Source: a virus
Strand: one strand, 5' to 3'
Length of the DNA stretch: 64,000 bases
Virus record (IMG/VR): IMGVR_UViG_3300028377_000008
Coordinates: 1-64,000 of that record
The notes under the pieces are model-generated. The model had not been told where the DNA came from. It made no database searches and worked only from the letters and a program-made list of their open reading frames with translations. This document shows positions 7,689 through 16,600 of the stretch, one piece after another; the first letter of the stretch is position 1; each line of letters opens with the position of its first letter. Position numbers and translations under genes: made by a program.

Positions 7689-7949
7689 ATGATGTACGAA
7701 TTTGAAGATCCTGAAAGTCCTGAGCTTCTGCTTGAAAATATCATTAAAAATTTAGTAGCCGTTCCTGAGGAAGTAGAGATAGAAGTAACAGAAACTTCTT
7801 CTACTACAGTTCTTTCTATTGATGTAGTTCCTGATGATAGAGGAAAAATTATTGGGAGAGGTGGAATCATCATTGAAAGTATGAAAACTATCTTCAACGC
7901 TATTGGTGGTAGAAGGAATCGAGCGATCATTCTAGATATCAAGGAGTAA
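7689..7949 (+). CDS. KH-domain RNA-binding protein (KhpA-like)
   Basis: 86 residues consisting of little more than one KH fold. It has the GxxG loop GRGG at about 56-59 inside 'DRGKIIGRGGIIIESM', followed by a helix and a final strand ('AIILDI'). KhpA-type proteins bind single-stranded RNA in loops. I use ATG 7689, with GGAG six bases upstream, rather than the in-frame TTG at 7677. The gene sits directly after 1.2 kb of hairpin-rich DNA and overlaps into an operon with 7958, whose SD (AAGGAG) lies in its last codons. Role in the phage unknown; RNA chaperoning or translational control is inferred. Confidence 0.85.
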   Translation: MMYEFEDPESPELLLENIIKNLVAVPEEVEIEVTETSSTTVLSIDVVPDDRGKIIGRGGIIIESMKTIFNAIGGRRNRAIILDIKE

Positions 7950-7957
7950 CTAGTATT

Positions 7958-8521
7958 ATGAAGGAATCTAAATCCAAACGAAAAAATTTAGAAGTCAAAA
8001 GAGTGGGTTCATTATTAGTTCCCTTTTCACAGGGTAGGTTTGCACAATTACTTATGTGGTTACAAAGGAATACAGATCCTAATGATAATGAATGTCCTGT
8101 TGATCTAACCATCCTACCTGAAACTCCTCCCAGTCCCGATCGTTTATGTGATGGAGATGTATTCTTTGTTTTTCGAGAGATTCAGATTGATAAAAATGAA
8201 GATCATAACGAGATCGTTTTTTGTTATGATCGAATGAGAGTTGAAAGCGGGGGGGTTGAAGAACCTTTTACTTTCATATCTTCTCAGGAAAATGATGGAG
8301 AAGATCATTTAGTTAGAGATGTAGCCGCTCTTATTTATGAAGAGCATAAAATCGTATTTTCTATTGACCTTCTTAAAAAGTTGCGTCAGGAAAGCTCGTC
8401 TCTAAGAGACGCTAAGAGTGTTCAGGAGTTTGTCCTTCACTTAAAAGACCGAGGACTTTTCAAGAAAGCAACAACGAACTTAGCTGTGACCGACCCAGTT
8501 CACATTAATGAAGAATCTTAA
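7958..8521 (+). CDS. unknown protein
   Basis: 187 residues, basic N-terminus (KESKSKRKN), then a mixed alpha/beta body with no motif I recognise. It follows the KH gene by eight bases and is followed 31 bases later by the gene at 8553, so the three are probably one transcript. Confidence 0.75.
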   Translation: MKESKSKRKNLEVKRVGSLLVPFSQGRFAQLLMWLQRNTDPNDNECPVDLTILPETPPSPDRLCDGDVFFVFREIQIDKNEDHNEIVFCYDRMRVESGGVEEPFTFISSQENDGEDHLVRDVAALIYEEHKIVFSIDLLKKLRQESSSLRDAKSVQEFVLHLKDRGLFKKATTNLAVTDPVHINEES

Positions 8522-8552
8522 TTTATCCTAAAATAGAAAGGAGTACGATATT

Positions 8553-9839
8553 ATGCAAAGAGACACTGAAAACCTGGTAGAAGCCGTAGATGAACTTAAA
8601 CATGATAAGGTCACTGTAAGTACAGCACAGTTAGATTTTCTGGGCGAACTAGAATCTCTAATCAATGTTGTCAACATGGAGGATATTCGTTATAATGTCT
8701 TTGAATTTAAGAGAATTTATAATAACCTGGGCATCTATAAAGGTGAAGTACCGGAAATGTCTTTGGAACGAATTCCTAAGACGCACAGGGATCTTAAAAA
8801 GAAATTATCTTCCTATTTTGAAGAAGTGGCCGAGTTTATCGAAATCGAGCATCTGAGAAACTATGAAGATGCAGATAATCTGGAGGTCTTATTAGACGTT
8901 CTCAAAGATTTTGTTCTCATCGAAAAGCTTGCTATATTTGAAGGTGATGATGTAGACCATGAACAGGACCTTCGAAACACCATTGATAATGTTCCTGGGC
9001 TTTCTGAGGGAAACCGTAACCGACTTAAAGAAGCATTAGAAGGCCAAGCCCTTCAGTTCTTTTCAGACACGTTAGACGTAGACGTAGAGATTTTTAAAGT
9101 TTATACATATACAGGGGAAAAAGCTAGAAAAATGTTCAGTGAACTGTTTACTGAAGGGGATATAGACTCTCAGAGTGAAGACCTTATCAAAGGGATTCAA
9201 GATACCGAAAAAGATTTTGAAGATAGGATGGAGACACTTTTCAATAAAAAATTCAATGGAAAAGGAAACACTTTTTCCATTTCAGAGTTAAGGCAAAGCG
9301 TCGTCGCTACCCCTACTGCCCCCACAACTCCCAAGAAGGAAGCTAAAAATGAGAAGGCCTTCACATCTTCGATGGAAGGAGTAAAAGCTACTTCGCCCAA
9401 TTCAAGGTTTGGAAATAGTGCAAGTAAGAACAAGCCTTTCTTGGAAAGAGTTTCAAGCGCCCCCAAAGTTGTAGAGAAAGGTCCTGTAACTACCATCGTA
9501 CCTTCGACTGTAACTACCAATGTGACCGTTGGTAGGGAACAGATGGTCAACATGCTTAATGATATGATCGATCAAGGTATGTTGGATATCAAGATTCCTA
9601 AATTCTCTTCTAGGAAAAGAGCAGACGCTCAATATGCCATGTCGGTTACTGAGATCCAGGAAGACGGTGACGGCAATTTCACCTTCCTGTTTGAAGGAAA
9701 TCAGTCGACAACCCCAAGCTCTACTGCCGAAAGTTTTGAGGGTGTCGACGAAGATGACCTTACTGAATACCAAAACGAGGATTTGGAGAAACTTTGGAAG
9801 ACCGATCCTGATGTGTCTGAAGTCTTTATTAAAAAATGA
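8553..9839 (+). CDS. unknown, mostly helical acidic protein
   Basis: 428 residues with AAAGGAG upstream of the start. Residues 1-240 are helical and acidic. About 240-310 is a Pro/Thr/Ser/Lys-rich linker, and the end is acidic again ('DEDDLTEYQNEDLEKLW'). No enzyme motif. The disordered linker between two folded parts suggests a scaffold or adaptor role, but that is only inference. Its TGA overlaps the ATG of the next gene. Confidence 0.8.
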   Translation: MQRDTENLVEAVDELKHDKVTVSTAQLDFLGELESLINVVNMEDIRYNVFEFKRIYNNLGIYKGEVPEMSLERIPKTHRDLKKKLSSYFEEVAEFIEIEHLRNYEDADNLEVLLDVLKDFVLIEKLAIFEGDDVDHEQDLRNTIDNVPGLSEGNRNRLKEALEGQALQFFSDTLDVDVEIFKVYTYTGEKARKMFSELFTEGDIDSQSEDLIKGIQDTEKDFEDRMETLFNKKFNGKGNTFSISELRQSVVATPTAPTTPKKEAKNEKAFTSSMEGVKATSPNSRFGNSASKNKPFLERVSSAPKVVEKGPVTTIVPSTVTTNVTVGREQMVNMLNDMIDQGMLDIKIPKFSSRKRADAQYAMSVTEIQEDGDGNFTFLFEGNQSTTPSSTAESFEGVDEDDLTEYQNEDLEKLWKTDPDVSEVFIKK

Positions 9840-10066
9840 ACGCTTTAATTAAAACAGAGATTTTATCCCCAACGGTATGGGGTGAGGAAGCTTATACTAT
9901 TGAGCTTCCCGCCCTATATCTGGATGATCGAATCCATTTATCTTTTACAATTCCTACCTTTGGAAAAATTAAAGGCTTGTTTAAGGTGGTTGATCATCTT
10001 CATGTTTATGATAGTAGCGCAGGAGTTCCTTATACTCAGAGGGTGGTTCTTGAGGTTGTCGATTGA
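9836..10066 (+). CDS. small unknown beta-rich protein
   Basis: 76 residues, translationally coupled to the previous gene by an ATGA overlap. Alternating hydrophobic strands, no motif I know. Confidence 0.7.
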   Translation: MNALIKTEILSPTVWGEEAYTIELPALYLDDRIHLSFTIPTFGKIKGLFKVVDHLHVYDSSAGVPYTQRVVLEVVD

Positions 10067-10154
10067 TCCTCTATTGATCCTTGATTTTTCCCTTCGATCA
10101 TGATAATTTAATCTCAGAAAAATTAAGTAATCACCTGCTACGGAGAGTTAGGCA

Positions 10155-10814
10155 ATGTCCAGTTCATTAAAAGTTAAAGTTAGCCCCAAACAGATGAAGT
10201 TTTGGGAAGATAATTATAAAGGCGACCGAGTTACCCTTTTGAAACGAATGGTAAAAGAGTTCAATCTAGGATTGACTGCGGTCAATGATATTTATAATAA
10301 TTTCCCTGATTCTTTTTTCATCGCATCCTCGGGAGAACGTCCATTCATTCCTTCACACGTTTCTGATAATCGAGTTCCTGTTTTCCTTCAAAAAGACACA
10401 CTGGATCGTCTTGATCATCTAATGCAGTCTCATATTGGAGGGGATCCATATACCAGGTTTGATGACATTACTCCCGAAATTAGGGAAGACGTTTTTCAGG
10501 ATATATTTTCAGAATTTGAAGATACTGAAAACGAGGATCAATTAACACTCGCCAGACTTCAATATCCTTTCGGCGTTTATCCTATTCATACCTCGAATAT
10601 GGAAACCGTTCTGGAAGTGAAAAAAGTATTAGAGCAGAGACTCGATTCTGCGGCCAAATCTATTTCGGAAATCACCGCAGAATTTCTTTATTCAACCTCG
10701 CATTGGGATGACGAGCAAAAAGTAATTTCATATATTGCAGTGGCAGAGATTCTGTACGCACATGCTGAGGAAAAGCTCCAGGAAATGAAAAATAGACCGG
10801 ACAATGATTCATAA
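10155..10814 (+). CDS. unknown protein
   Basis: 219 residues with CGGAGAG upstream of ATG. Predominantly helical with a long C-terminal helix pair ('VLEVKKVLEQRLDSAAKSI'). Not recognised. It lies in a run of unknown genes between the KH gene and the clamp-loader genes. Confidence 0.75.
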   Translation: MSSSLKVKVSPKQMKFWEDNYKGDRVTLLKRMVKEFNLGLTAVNDIYNNFPDSFFIASSGERPFIPSHVSDNRVPVFLQKDTLDRLDHLMQSHIGGDPYTRFDDITPEIREDVFQDIFSEFEDTENEDQLTLARLQYPFGVYPIHTSNMETVLEVKKVLEQRLDSAAKSISEITAEFLYSTSHWDDEQKVISYIAVAEILYAHAEEKLQEMKNRPDNDS

Positions 10815-10859
10815 AGTTCTAATTTTATACTTAGGTATCTAAATAAGAGCAAGGTTTTT

Positions 10860-11195
10860 ATGTCCGAATCTAAAAAAATGCGATACACGCAGTCCTTGTC
10901 ACAGGACAAAGCATATCCGATCGTTTTAAAATTTGCCAAATCTTTTTTTAAGTCTAGTGAAGATTGGGCGGTTAATTTTTCTCCCAAAAGAGGATTTGTT
11001 TTATTTTCTCCCTCTAATTCTAACCAGCAGGAGAAGATCACCCGAGCAGATTTTGATAGACTTTTAGACCTTTTTGAAAACCCTCCATTTAATGCGAGCC
11101 TCCGAAGGGCCTGGGACCGACAGGACATGGAGGCTTTTGAAGAATTAGTTAGAGATGCAGTTAATCAAAAATTTCCTCCTTTTGAGGAATTATGA
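10860..11195 (+). CDS. small unknown protein
   Basis: 111 residues with AAGG upstream of ATG. No family recognised. Followed after 13 bases by the gene at 11209. Confidence 0.7.
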   Translation: MSESKKMRYTQSLSQDKAYPIVLKFAKSFFKSSEDWAVNFSPKRGFVLFSPSNSNQQEKITRADFDRLLDLFENPPFNASLRRAWDRQDMEAFEELVRDAVNQKFPPFEEL

Positions 11196-11208
11196 GGTAT
11201 AATCCATT

Positions 11209-11487
11209 ATGAGCGAAGAAGATAAAACAGAATCGCAAGAAATTGAGGAAGAAACTGAAGAAGAGACTGAGGTAGAGGAACCCTCCAAAGATCCTGAGAA
11301 GATTTTTGGTCAGCGTCAGTTACTTGAGCAGAGAATTGTACATGTATCTTGTAGGGCCAGGGCAGACTGCGAAGGTGATAGCGCTCTTATGACGGAAGAT
11401 CCTAGGGATCGGAAGTGGGTACGATATAGATGTAGTGAATGCAATGGGTCCTGGACCATTTCCAAAGGTGGTTCATTTAGTATGTAA
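11209..11487 (+). CDS. small zinc-ribbon-like protein with acidic N-terminus
   Basis: 92 residues. The first ~30 are almost entirely Glu, Thr and Asp. The C-terminal half has Cys at about 49 and 55, then CSEC near 77-80, a possible zinc ribbon. Ends just before a strong terminator, so it is the last gene of this unit. Confidence 0.7.
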   Translation: MSEEDKTESQEIEEETEEETEVEEPSKDPEKIFGQRQLLEQRIVHVSCRARADCEGDSALMTEDPRDRKWVRYRCSECNGSWTISKGGSFSM

Positions 11488-11513
11488 AATCTTTTTACAT
11501 ATCATCTAGTTAG

Positions 11514-11550
11514 AAATCCCAAGTCATATACGGCTTGGGATTTTGTATTT
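11514..11550 (+). terminator. rho-independent terminator
   Basis: AAATCCCAAG (11514-11523) pairs perfectly with 11534-11543, then TTTTGTATTTT. It ends the 7.7-11.5 kb unit. Confidence 0.85.
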
Positions 11551-11566
11551 TGGTTTGGAACAAAGG

Positions 11567-11629
11567 GTAGGTCTGAGTAGTTCTGGAGGTAGTAGAACAC
11601 TACCCACGATATTACTCTTTAAGACCTAC
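11567..11629 (+). promoter_or_regulatory. nested inverted-repeat leader of the delta' gene
   Basis: GTAGGTCT (11567-11574) can pair with AGACCTAC (11622-11629), enclosing a perfect hairpin GGTAGT/ACTACC (11588-11604). The outer 3' arm ends four bases before ATG 11634, which has no adjacent SD. The only GGAGG (11585-11589) overlaps the inner hairpin. A structured leader controlling initiation is possible. Confidence 0.4.
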
Positions 11630-11633
11630 GAAT

Positions 11634-12659
11634 ATGAATTCATCATCCTCAAAAAATATTTACCCTTTAGATAAGGTAAAGGGACAGTCCCAAACTGTCT
11701 CATATCTAAAAGATCTACACTCAAATAAGAAATGGCCAAAAGCATTACTTTTTTACGGTAGAGAGGGTACAGGGAAATTATTTTGCGCCCTGCAATACGC
11801 AAAGCATATTAATATGACCGGAGATTTTGAAACAGACCAGAGATTAATTTCAATGGTTGATTCTGGCACACATCCTGATATCCATGTTTTCAAAAAAGAA
11901 GAGGATGAATCTTCTTTTAAGATAGATGTAATTCGTGAATCATTGGAGGAGGCTAATAAGCCCAGAGCAGAAGCCCGAAAGCGGGTTATCATTTTTGGTG
12001 ATATTCAGGACTTTCCTTCGCATAAACAAAGTGATGCTCTCCTAAAAACGATTGAGGATGGTTTCGAGGATACACTTTTTATCTTCACGGTAACCAATTT
12101 GGAACTGGTTTTCCCTACTCTTAGATCCCGAACAGTGACCACTCATTTCGCTCCATTGAGTGACGACATCATCTATGACCTTCTGGACGCTCCAGAAGAA
12201 CTCGATGAAGACGAAAAGATACTTGCCTCTCGATTATGCTCGGGTTCTTTAGATCGCGCCCTGAGGTTAGTACAGCCCTCCAAAGAGGAATCCCTTACGG
12301 GGTTTGAACTAAGGAATCGAGCTTTCAGTCTTTTCAAAAATCTAAGAAGGACTCCCGTCCACATAGTTCTAAAATTTATAGGGAAAATTCCAGAAGATGA
12401 CCAACCCTTATTTTTTGATTTCTTATTTGGGATCGTTCACGATGTTCTTTTGTTGGAAGAAAATATAGAAAAAATCCTGAATCAAGATCGTCTAGAAGAC
12501 GTTCTCTTTATTAAAGAGGACTGGGAAGATAAATCCTATCGAGTGTTTGATGCTTTCAAAAATTTGCATGATCTAAGAGACCGACGAGGGTTGGCTTTTT
12601 CTCATCAATTACAGAATGCGATCCTTACAGGAAGAGAGGGGCTTAATGATGACAATTAA
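11634..12659 (+). CDS. holB: clamp-loader delta' subunit (HolB-like)
   Basis: 341 residues, similar to DNA polymerase III delta' and gamma-type AAA+ clamp-loader proteins: 'LLFYGREGTGK', a conserved 'KQSDALLKTIEDGFEDTLFIF' run and an SRC-like 'LRSRT'. The Walker A motif reads GREGTGKL at 42-49, with Leu where Thr or Ser should coordinate Mg-ATP. It probably does not hydrolyse ATP, as is known for E. coli delta'. The next gene is a delta-like protein, and DnaX-like and DnaN-like proteins occur at 45.4 and 39.6 kb, so the phage appears to make its own bacterial-style clamp loader. No clear SD; see the leader structure just upstream. Confidence 0.8.
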   Translation: MNSSSSKNIYPLDKVKGQSQTVSYLKDLHSNKKWPKALLFYGREGTGKLFCALQYAKHINMTGDFETDQRLISMVDSGTHPDIHVFKKEEDESSFKIDVIRESLEEANKPRAEARKRVIIFGDIQDFPSHKQSDALLKTIEDGFEDTLFIFTVTNLELVFPTLRSRTVTTHFAPLSDDIIYDLLDAPEELDEDEKILASRLCSGSLDRALRLVQPSKEESLTGFELRNRAFSLFKNLRRTPVHIVLKFIGKIPEDDQPLFFDFLFGIVHDVLLLEENIEKILNQDRLEDVLFIKEDWEDKSYRVFDAFKNLHDLRDRRGLAFSHQLQNAILTGREGLNDDN

Positions 12660-13617
12660 AAAAATAGATTGGAGTTCCGAACCTAAAGTCGTTTCATTTC
12701 TAGGTAATGAATCTTTTTTTAAGGATAGAGAATTAGCTAGAGCCAAAATTCTTCTTCCGAATCACCATTATGAATCCTATGTTGGCGGCGATGACGATGA
12801 GGAGCTAGAACCTGCCCTTTTAGAGGCAACTGCCTCTTTTCTTTCTATGAAAAAACTAATAGTAGTTAGGGATGCTAATAAAATAAAAAACCAGAAACTT
12901 CTAAAAGCCTACTGCAAAAATCCTTCTACGGATAAAGTGGTAGTTTTTGTCTCTACCGATCGGGGGAGAGATGCGAAATGGTTTAAGTCTCTTAAAGTCG
13001 TTGATACCCTTAAATGTGACACGATTAAAGACTGGAATCTGGGAGAATGGTTAGTGGAAGAAGCAAACCAAAGAGGGTTACGACTTAAAAAGGATTTTGC
13101 AGAAGCCATTGTAATGAATGTCGGTAATTCTCTCCCTTCTCTTTCTAATGAATTAGATAAAGTAGCTATCTATTGTGGCGAGAGGAAAATCATCGAGCCT
13201 GAGGATATTCAGGCGGTTCTTTATAGTCAAAGTGCTTTATCTCCTTTTGAGATTGTACGGCATTGGGGATTGGGAAATAAGAATGTTGCCCTCCAATTTA
13301 TGGCCCGTCATTTTGAAAAGACCCCTGAGACACAGTGGGTCCGATCCGAGTTAGTAATAATTCGAGGATTCTTTGATAGAATAGAGAACCTCCTGAAAGC
13401 TAGATCCCTAAGAGATGCAGGAACAGGTGACAGTCAGATAGCAGCAGAACTTGGTTTATCCAAATGGATTTTTGACAATAAAGTATCTGACCAGATTAGT
13501 ACCCGCAACATCGAAGAATTGCTTAAGGCATATCGAACTATCTGCGACGTAGAAGCGAAGTCCAAAATGGGGAAACCCGGACGCCTTTTACTCCAGAGTT
13601 TCATTATTCACAACTGA
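12646..13617 (+). CDS. holA: clamp-loader delta subunit (HolA-like)
   Basis: 323 residues resembling DNA polymerase III delta: an N-terminal domain ('KVVSFLGNESFFKDRE', 'KKLIVVRDANKIKN'), a middle 'LPSLSNELDKVAIYCG' segment typical of HolA, and a helical C-terminus. Delta opens the sliding clamp. Start taken as ATG 12646 (a second ATG follows at 12649), overlapping the end of the delta' gene. An in-frame upstream ATG at 12616 lies further inside that gene. The tight overlap suggests equimolar synthesis of delta' and delta. Confidence 0.75.
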   Translation: MMTIKKIDWSSEPKVVSFLGNESFFKDRELARAKILLPNHHYESYVGGDDDEELEPALLEATASFLSMKKLIVVRDANKIKNQKLLKAYCKNPSTDKVVVFVSTDRGRDAKWFKSLKVVDTLKCDTIKDWNLGEWLVEEANQRGLRLKKDFAEAIVMNVGNSLPSLSNELDKVAIYCGERKIIEPEDIQAVLYSQSALSPFEIVRHWGLGNKNVALQFMARHFEKTPETQWVRSELVIIRGFFDRIENLLKARSLRDAGTGDSQIAAELGLSKWIFDNKVSDQISTRNIEELLKAYRTICDVEAKSKMGKPGRLLLQSFIIHN

Positions 13618-13636
13618 ACGACAACCTTTATATAGA
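13607..13636 (+). promoter_or_regulatory. promoter-like site for ribonucleotide reductase
   Basis: TTCACA (13607-13612) with TATATA (13629-13634, 16-base spacing) or TATAGA (13631-13636, 18-base spacing). The sequence after it, ATAGGGCA, is close to that after the -10 of the ligase promoter (TATAGGGCA). Confidence 0.5.
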
Positions 13637-13676
13637 TAGGGCAGTAGAAAAAATCTGTCCACACGGAGTCACACGT

Positions 13677-16600
13677 ATGATTTTTAAAACCCTTTTAGCA
13701 CGCGAAAACTGGGAGACTAAATATAGATTCGGAGACGAAACACCCCTTGAAACTTTTCAAAGAGTTGCTAGGGCCCTGGCAGAAGTGGAAAGATCCCATT
13801 ATGAAGCTACAGAAAAAGAAGTAGAAGTATGGTACGATCGATTTTTGAAAACGTTGGTGGATTTTAAACCTGCTAAGGAATCTGACAAAGGTGGTGAAGA
13901 CTTTTATGTAGATCTGGAAGGGGAACGATGGGTCGCAGACGGCCTTAAATGCACCACAGGGGGACGTATTACTGCGAATGCAGGAACAATCTTTGATAAA
14001 GCAACTCTACTTAATTGCTTCATAAATTCTCCTGTTTCTGACGCTAAGATTTCTTACGCAAAGAGCGTTCCTAATACAGATGCTAAGATCGTTTGTGATA
14101 TGGAAACGGATCAAACACCGGATTCTCTCACTAATATTTTCTTGTCTCTACTGGAAGCAGCAGACACTCTAAAAAGCGAAGGCGGATACGGAATCAATTT
14201 TGGATTCATTCGTCCCCGTGGAACTCTGATCAAAGGGGTTGGCATTCGTCATCCCGGAGTAGTTTCTTATATGGAACTATGGGACAAAATGTCTGCTATG
14301 ATCGTTAAAGGAGATAATGATGGCTACGAGGATCGTCTAACTAATCATCTGGACGATGATACGCAGGATCGAATCGAAAAAGTTATGCCCCGGAAAGGCG
14401 CTATGTTAGCCGCCCTTCCTATCTGGCATCCCGACATTGAAGAATTCGTAAGAGCCAAGCAAGAAAGTGGAAAGCTCACGAAATTCAATATCAGCGTTCT
14501 GGTAGATGATGCCTTCATGGAAGCTGTAGAAAACGATACCATGTATGACCTTCATTTTGAAGGAAAGACCTATAAGCAGGTAAAAGCAGTAGAACTCTAC
14601 GATCTTATTATGGAGTCTACTTATAACCGAGCAGAACCCGGCGTTCTTTTCTTTGACAATATGAATCGTCAAAATCCCCTGGTGTATCTAGGTCCTGTTA
14701 CTGCAAGTAATCCCTGCGTTGCTAAAGGTACTTTAGTTGCTACGGAGAAAGGTCTTGTCCCTGTTGAAGATGTTAAGGTTGGAGATAAAATCCAAACATC
14801 TTTAGGTTTTGATCCTGTTCAGGAAATAGAAGTACATGAGGACTGTCCCGTGTATTTAGTGAAGTTTTCAGACGGTACTTCTCTTCGTGTAACTGAAGGA
14901 CATATTTTCCATGTTATGCAGAATTCAAATTGCCGTAAAAAATGGGATAATACCGTCCGCCTAAAGGATTTGAAAGTCGGGGATTATGTTAGAAAGCAGC
15001 CTTATCGGTTTAAAACTACTAACAGAATAGATCTTACTAGGAACGATGGATTTCTAGCGGGATATTGGTTGGGGGATGGTTGTCGGTCGGAACTTAAAAG
15101 GTTTATTTTGTCTGCCAATTCAGTCGAAGATAATTCTTATCTTACGGGGGCTTTGGAAAAGGCAGGAATGACTTTTTGTGAAGACCACAGCGCAGAAGGA
15201 AATGCGATGCACTTGAGGGTGCAGTCTAAGGCAGCTTCTGAATTTTTTGAAAAAGTAGGTCTTGATAACCTTCAATATTCTCATGAGAAATGTCCCCCTG
15301 AATGGTGGTTGAATAGTAACTCAGAGTTTCTCTCTGGGGTTCTAGATGGATTAATTAGTTCTGATGGTAATGTTAATCGTTCAAGTCGATATCCGTCCAT
15401 CCGTTTTAAAAGCACTAGTCAAAAATTGCACAACTTTTTTAGAGAAGTTTGCTTGATCTCTGGTGCTGATTATAAATTGTATGAGGTGGCTAAGGCGGGC
15501 GATCTTCGGTCGATCTATGGTAGAGAGGTTGTTCGGAATCACGATGTGTATGAAGGTCATTTAACTAATGATTGTATTGAGGCTGTTTATAGGTTTACCG
15601 GAGGTATTTCACACCCGGATAAACATGATCAGTTAGAGAGTATTGTATGCGGTAGGCAGTTAACTGGAACAAAGTGGAAGGTGAAAATAGAATCCATTGA
15701 ACTAGATGGAAAGGATACAGTTTACGATTTATATGAACCTAAGTCTGATGACTGGAATACGCACGGTATTGTATCTAGAGGGTGTGGCGAAATTCCAGGA
15801 ACTTCCTACTTGGATAAAGGATACAAACCAGCCCCCTATCTAGAACCTTATATGGGAGATTTTGATAACCACCTCATCGGGTTTACAACGGTCTGTCTGC
15901 TAGGCTCAGTCAATCTCACTAGATTTGTAAGGGATGATAGGTCTTTTGATTATGAAGGCTATAGAGACGCTATTAATACCTTTGCACGAATGTTAGATAA
16001 TGTGAATGATATCGGCGCGGTTCCTCTTCCTGCATATGATTGGGCACTTAAAAACATCCGTCAATATGGAATGGGAGTGAATGGTCTGGGATCTGCCATG
16101 TTTATGATGGGGATCCGCTATGGTGGGGATGGAGGTAATGAATTTGTCCGTAGAATTCAACAGGCTAAGGATGATGAAACCCTTAGAGCATCTGCTCTTT
16201 TGGCTAGAGAACGTGGTCCTTTCCCAATGTATGAGGAAAAATATCTGGATACTCCTTATTTCAAGGACTACTGTACCGCAGCGGACAGCACCAAAGAATT
16301 GGTTCGTCAATATGGTCTCAGGAATGCTAAAAGACTGACGAATCCGCCTCTAGGGAACTCATCAGTTATTTGTGATATGGTATCAAATGGAATTGAGCCG
16401 GTCTTCTCTTTCGGATATGATCGAACTGTAATTTCAGATAAGTGGCCCCACGGTCTGACAAGGGACAATGTAAAAGACATCCTTGAAGAAGTGGAAGTTG
16501 GAGATTCTACCGCATGGAGAGGGGAGTATAACGGAAGGATGTGGCACTATGAACCTCATAACCGAGGACTGTGCTTTGTAGAGAAAGTACAGGACTATGG

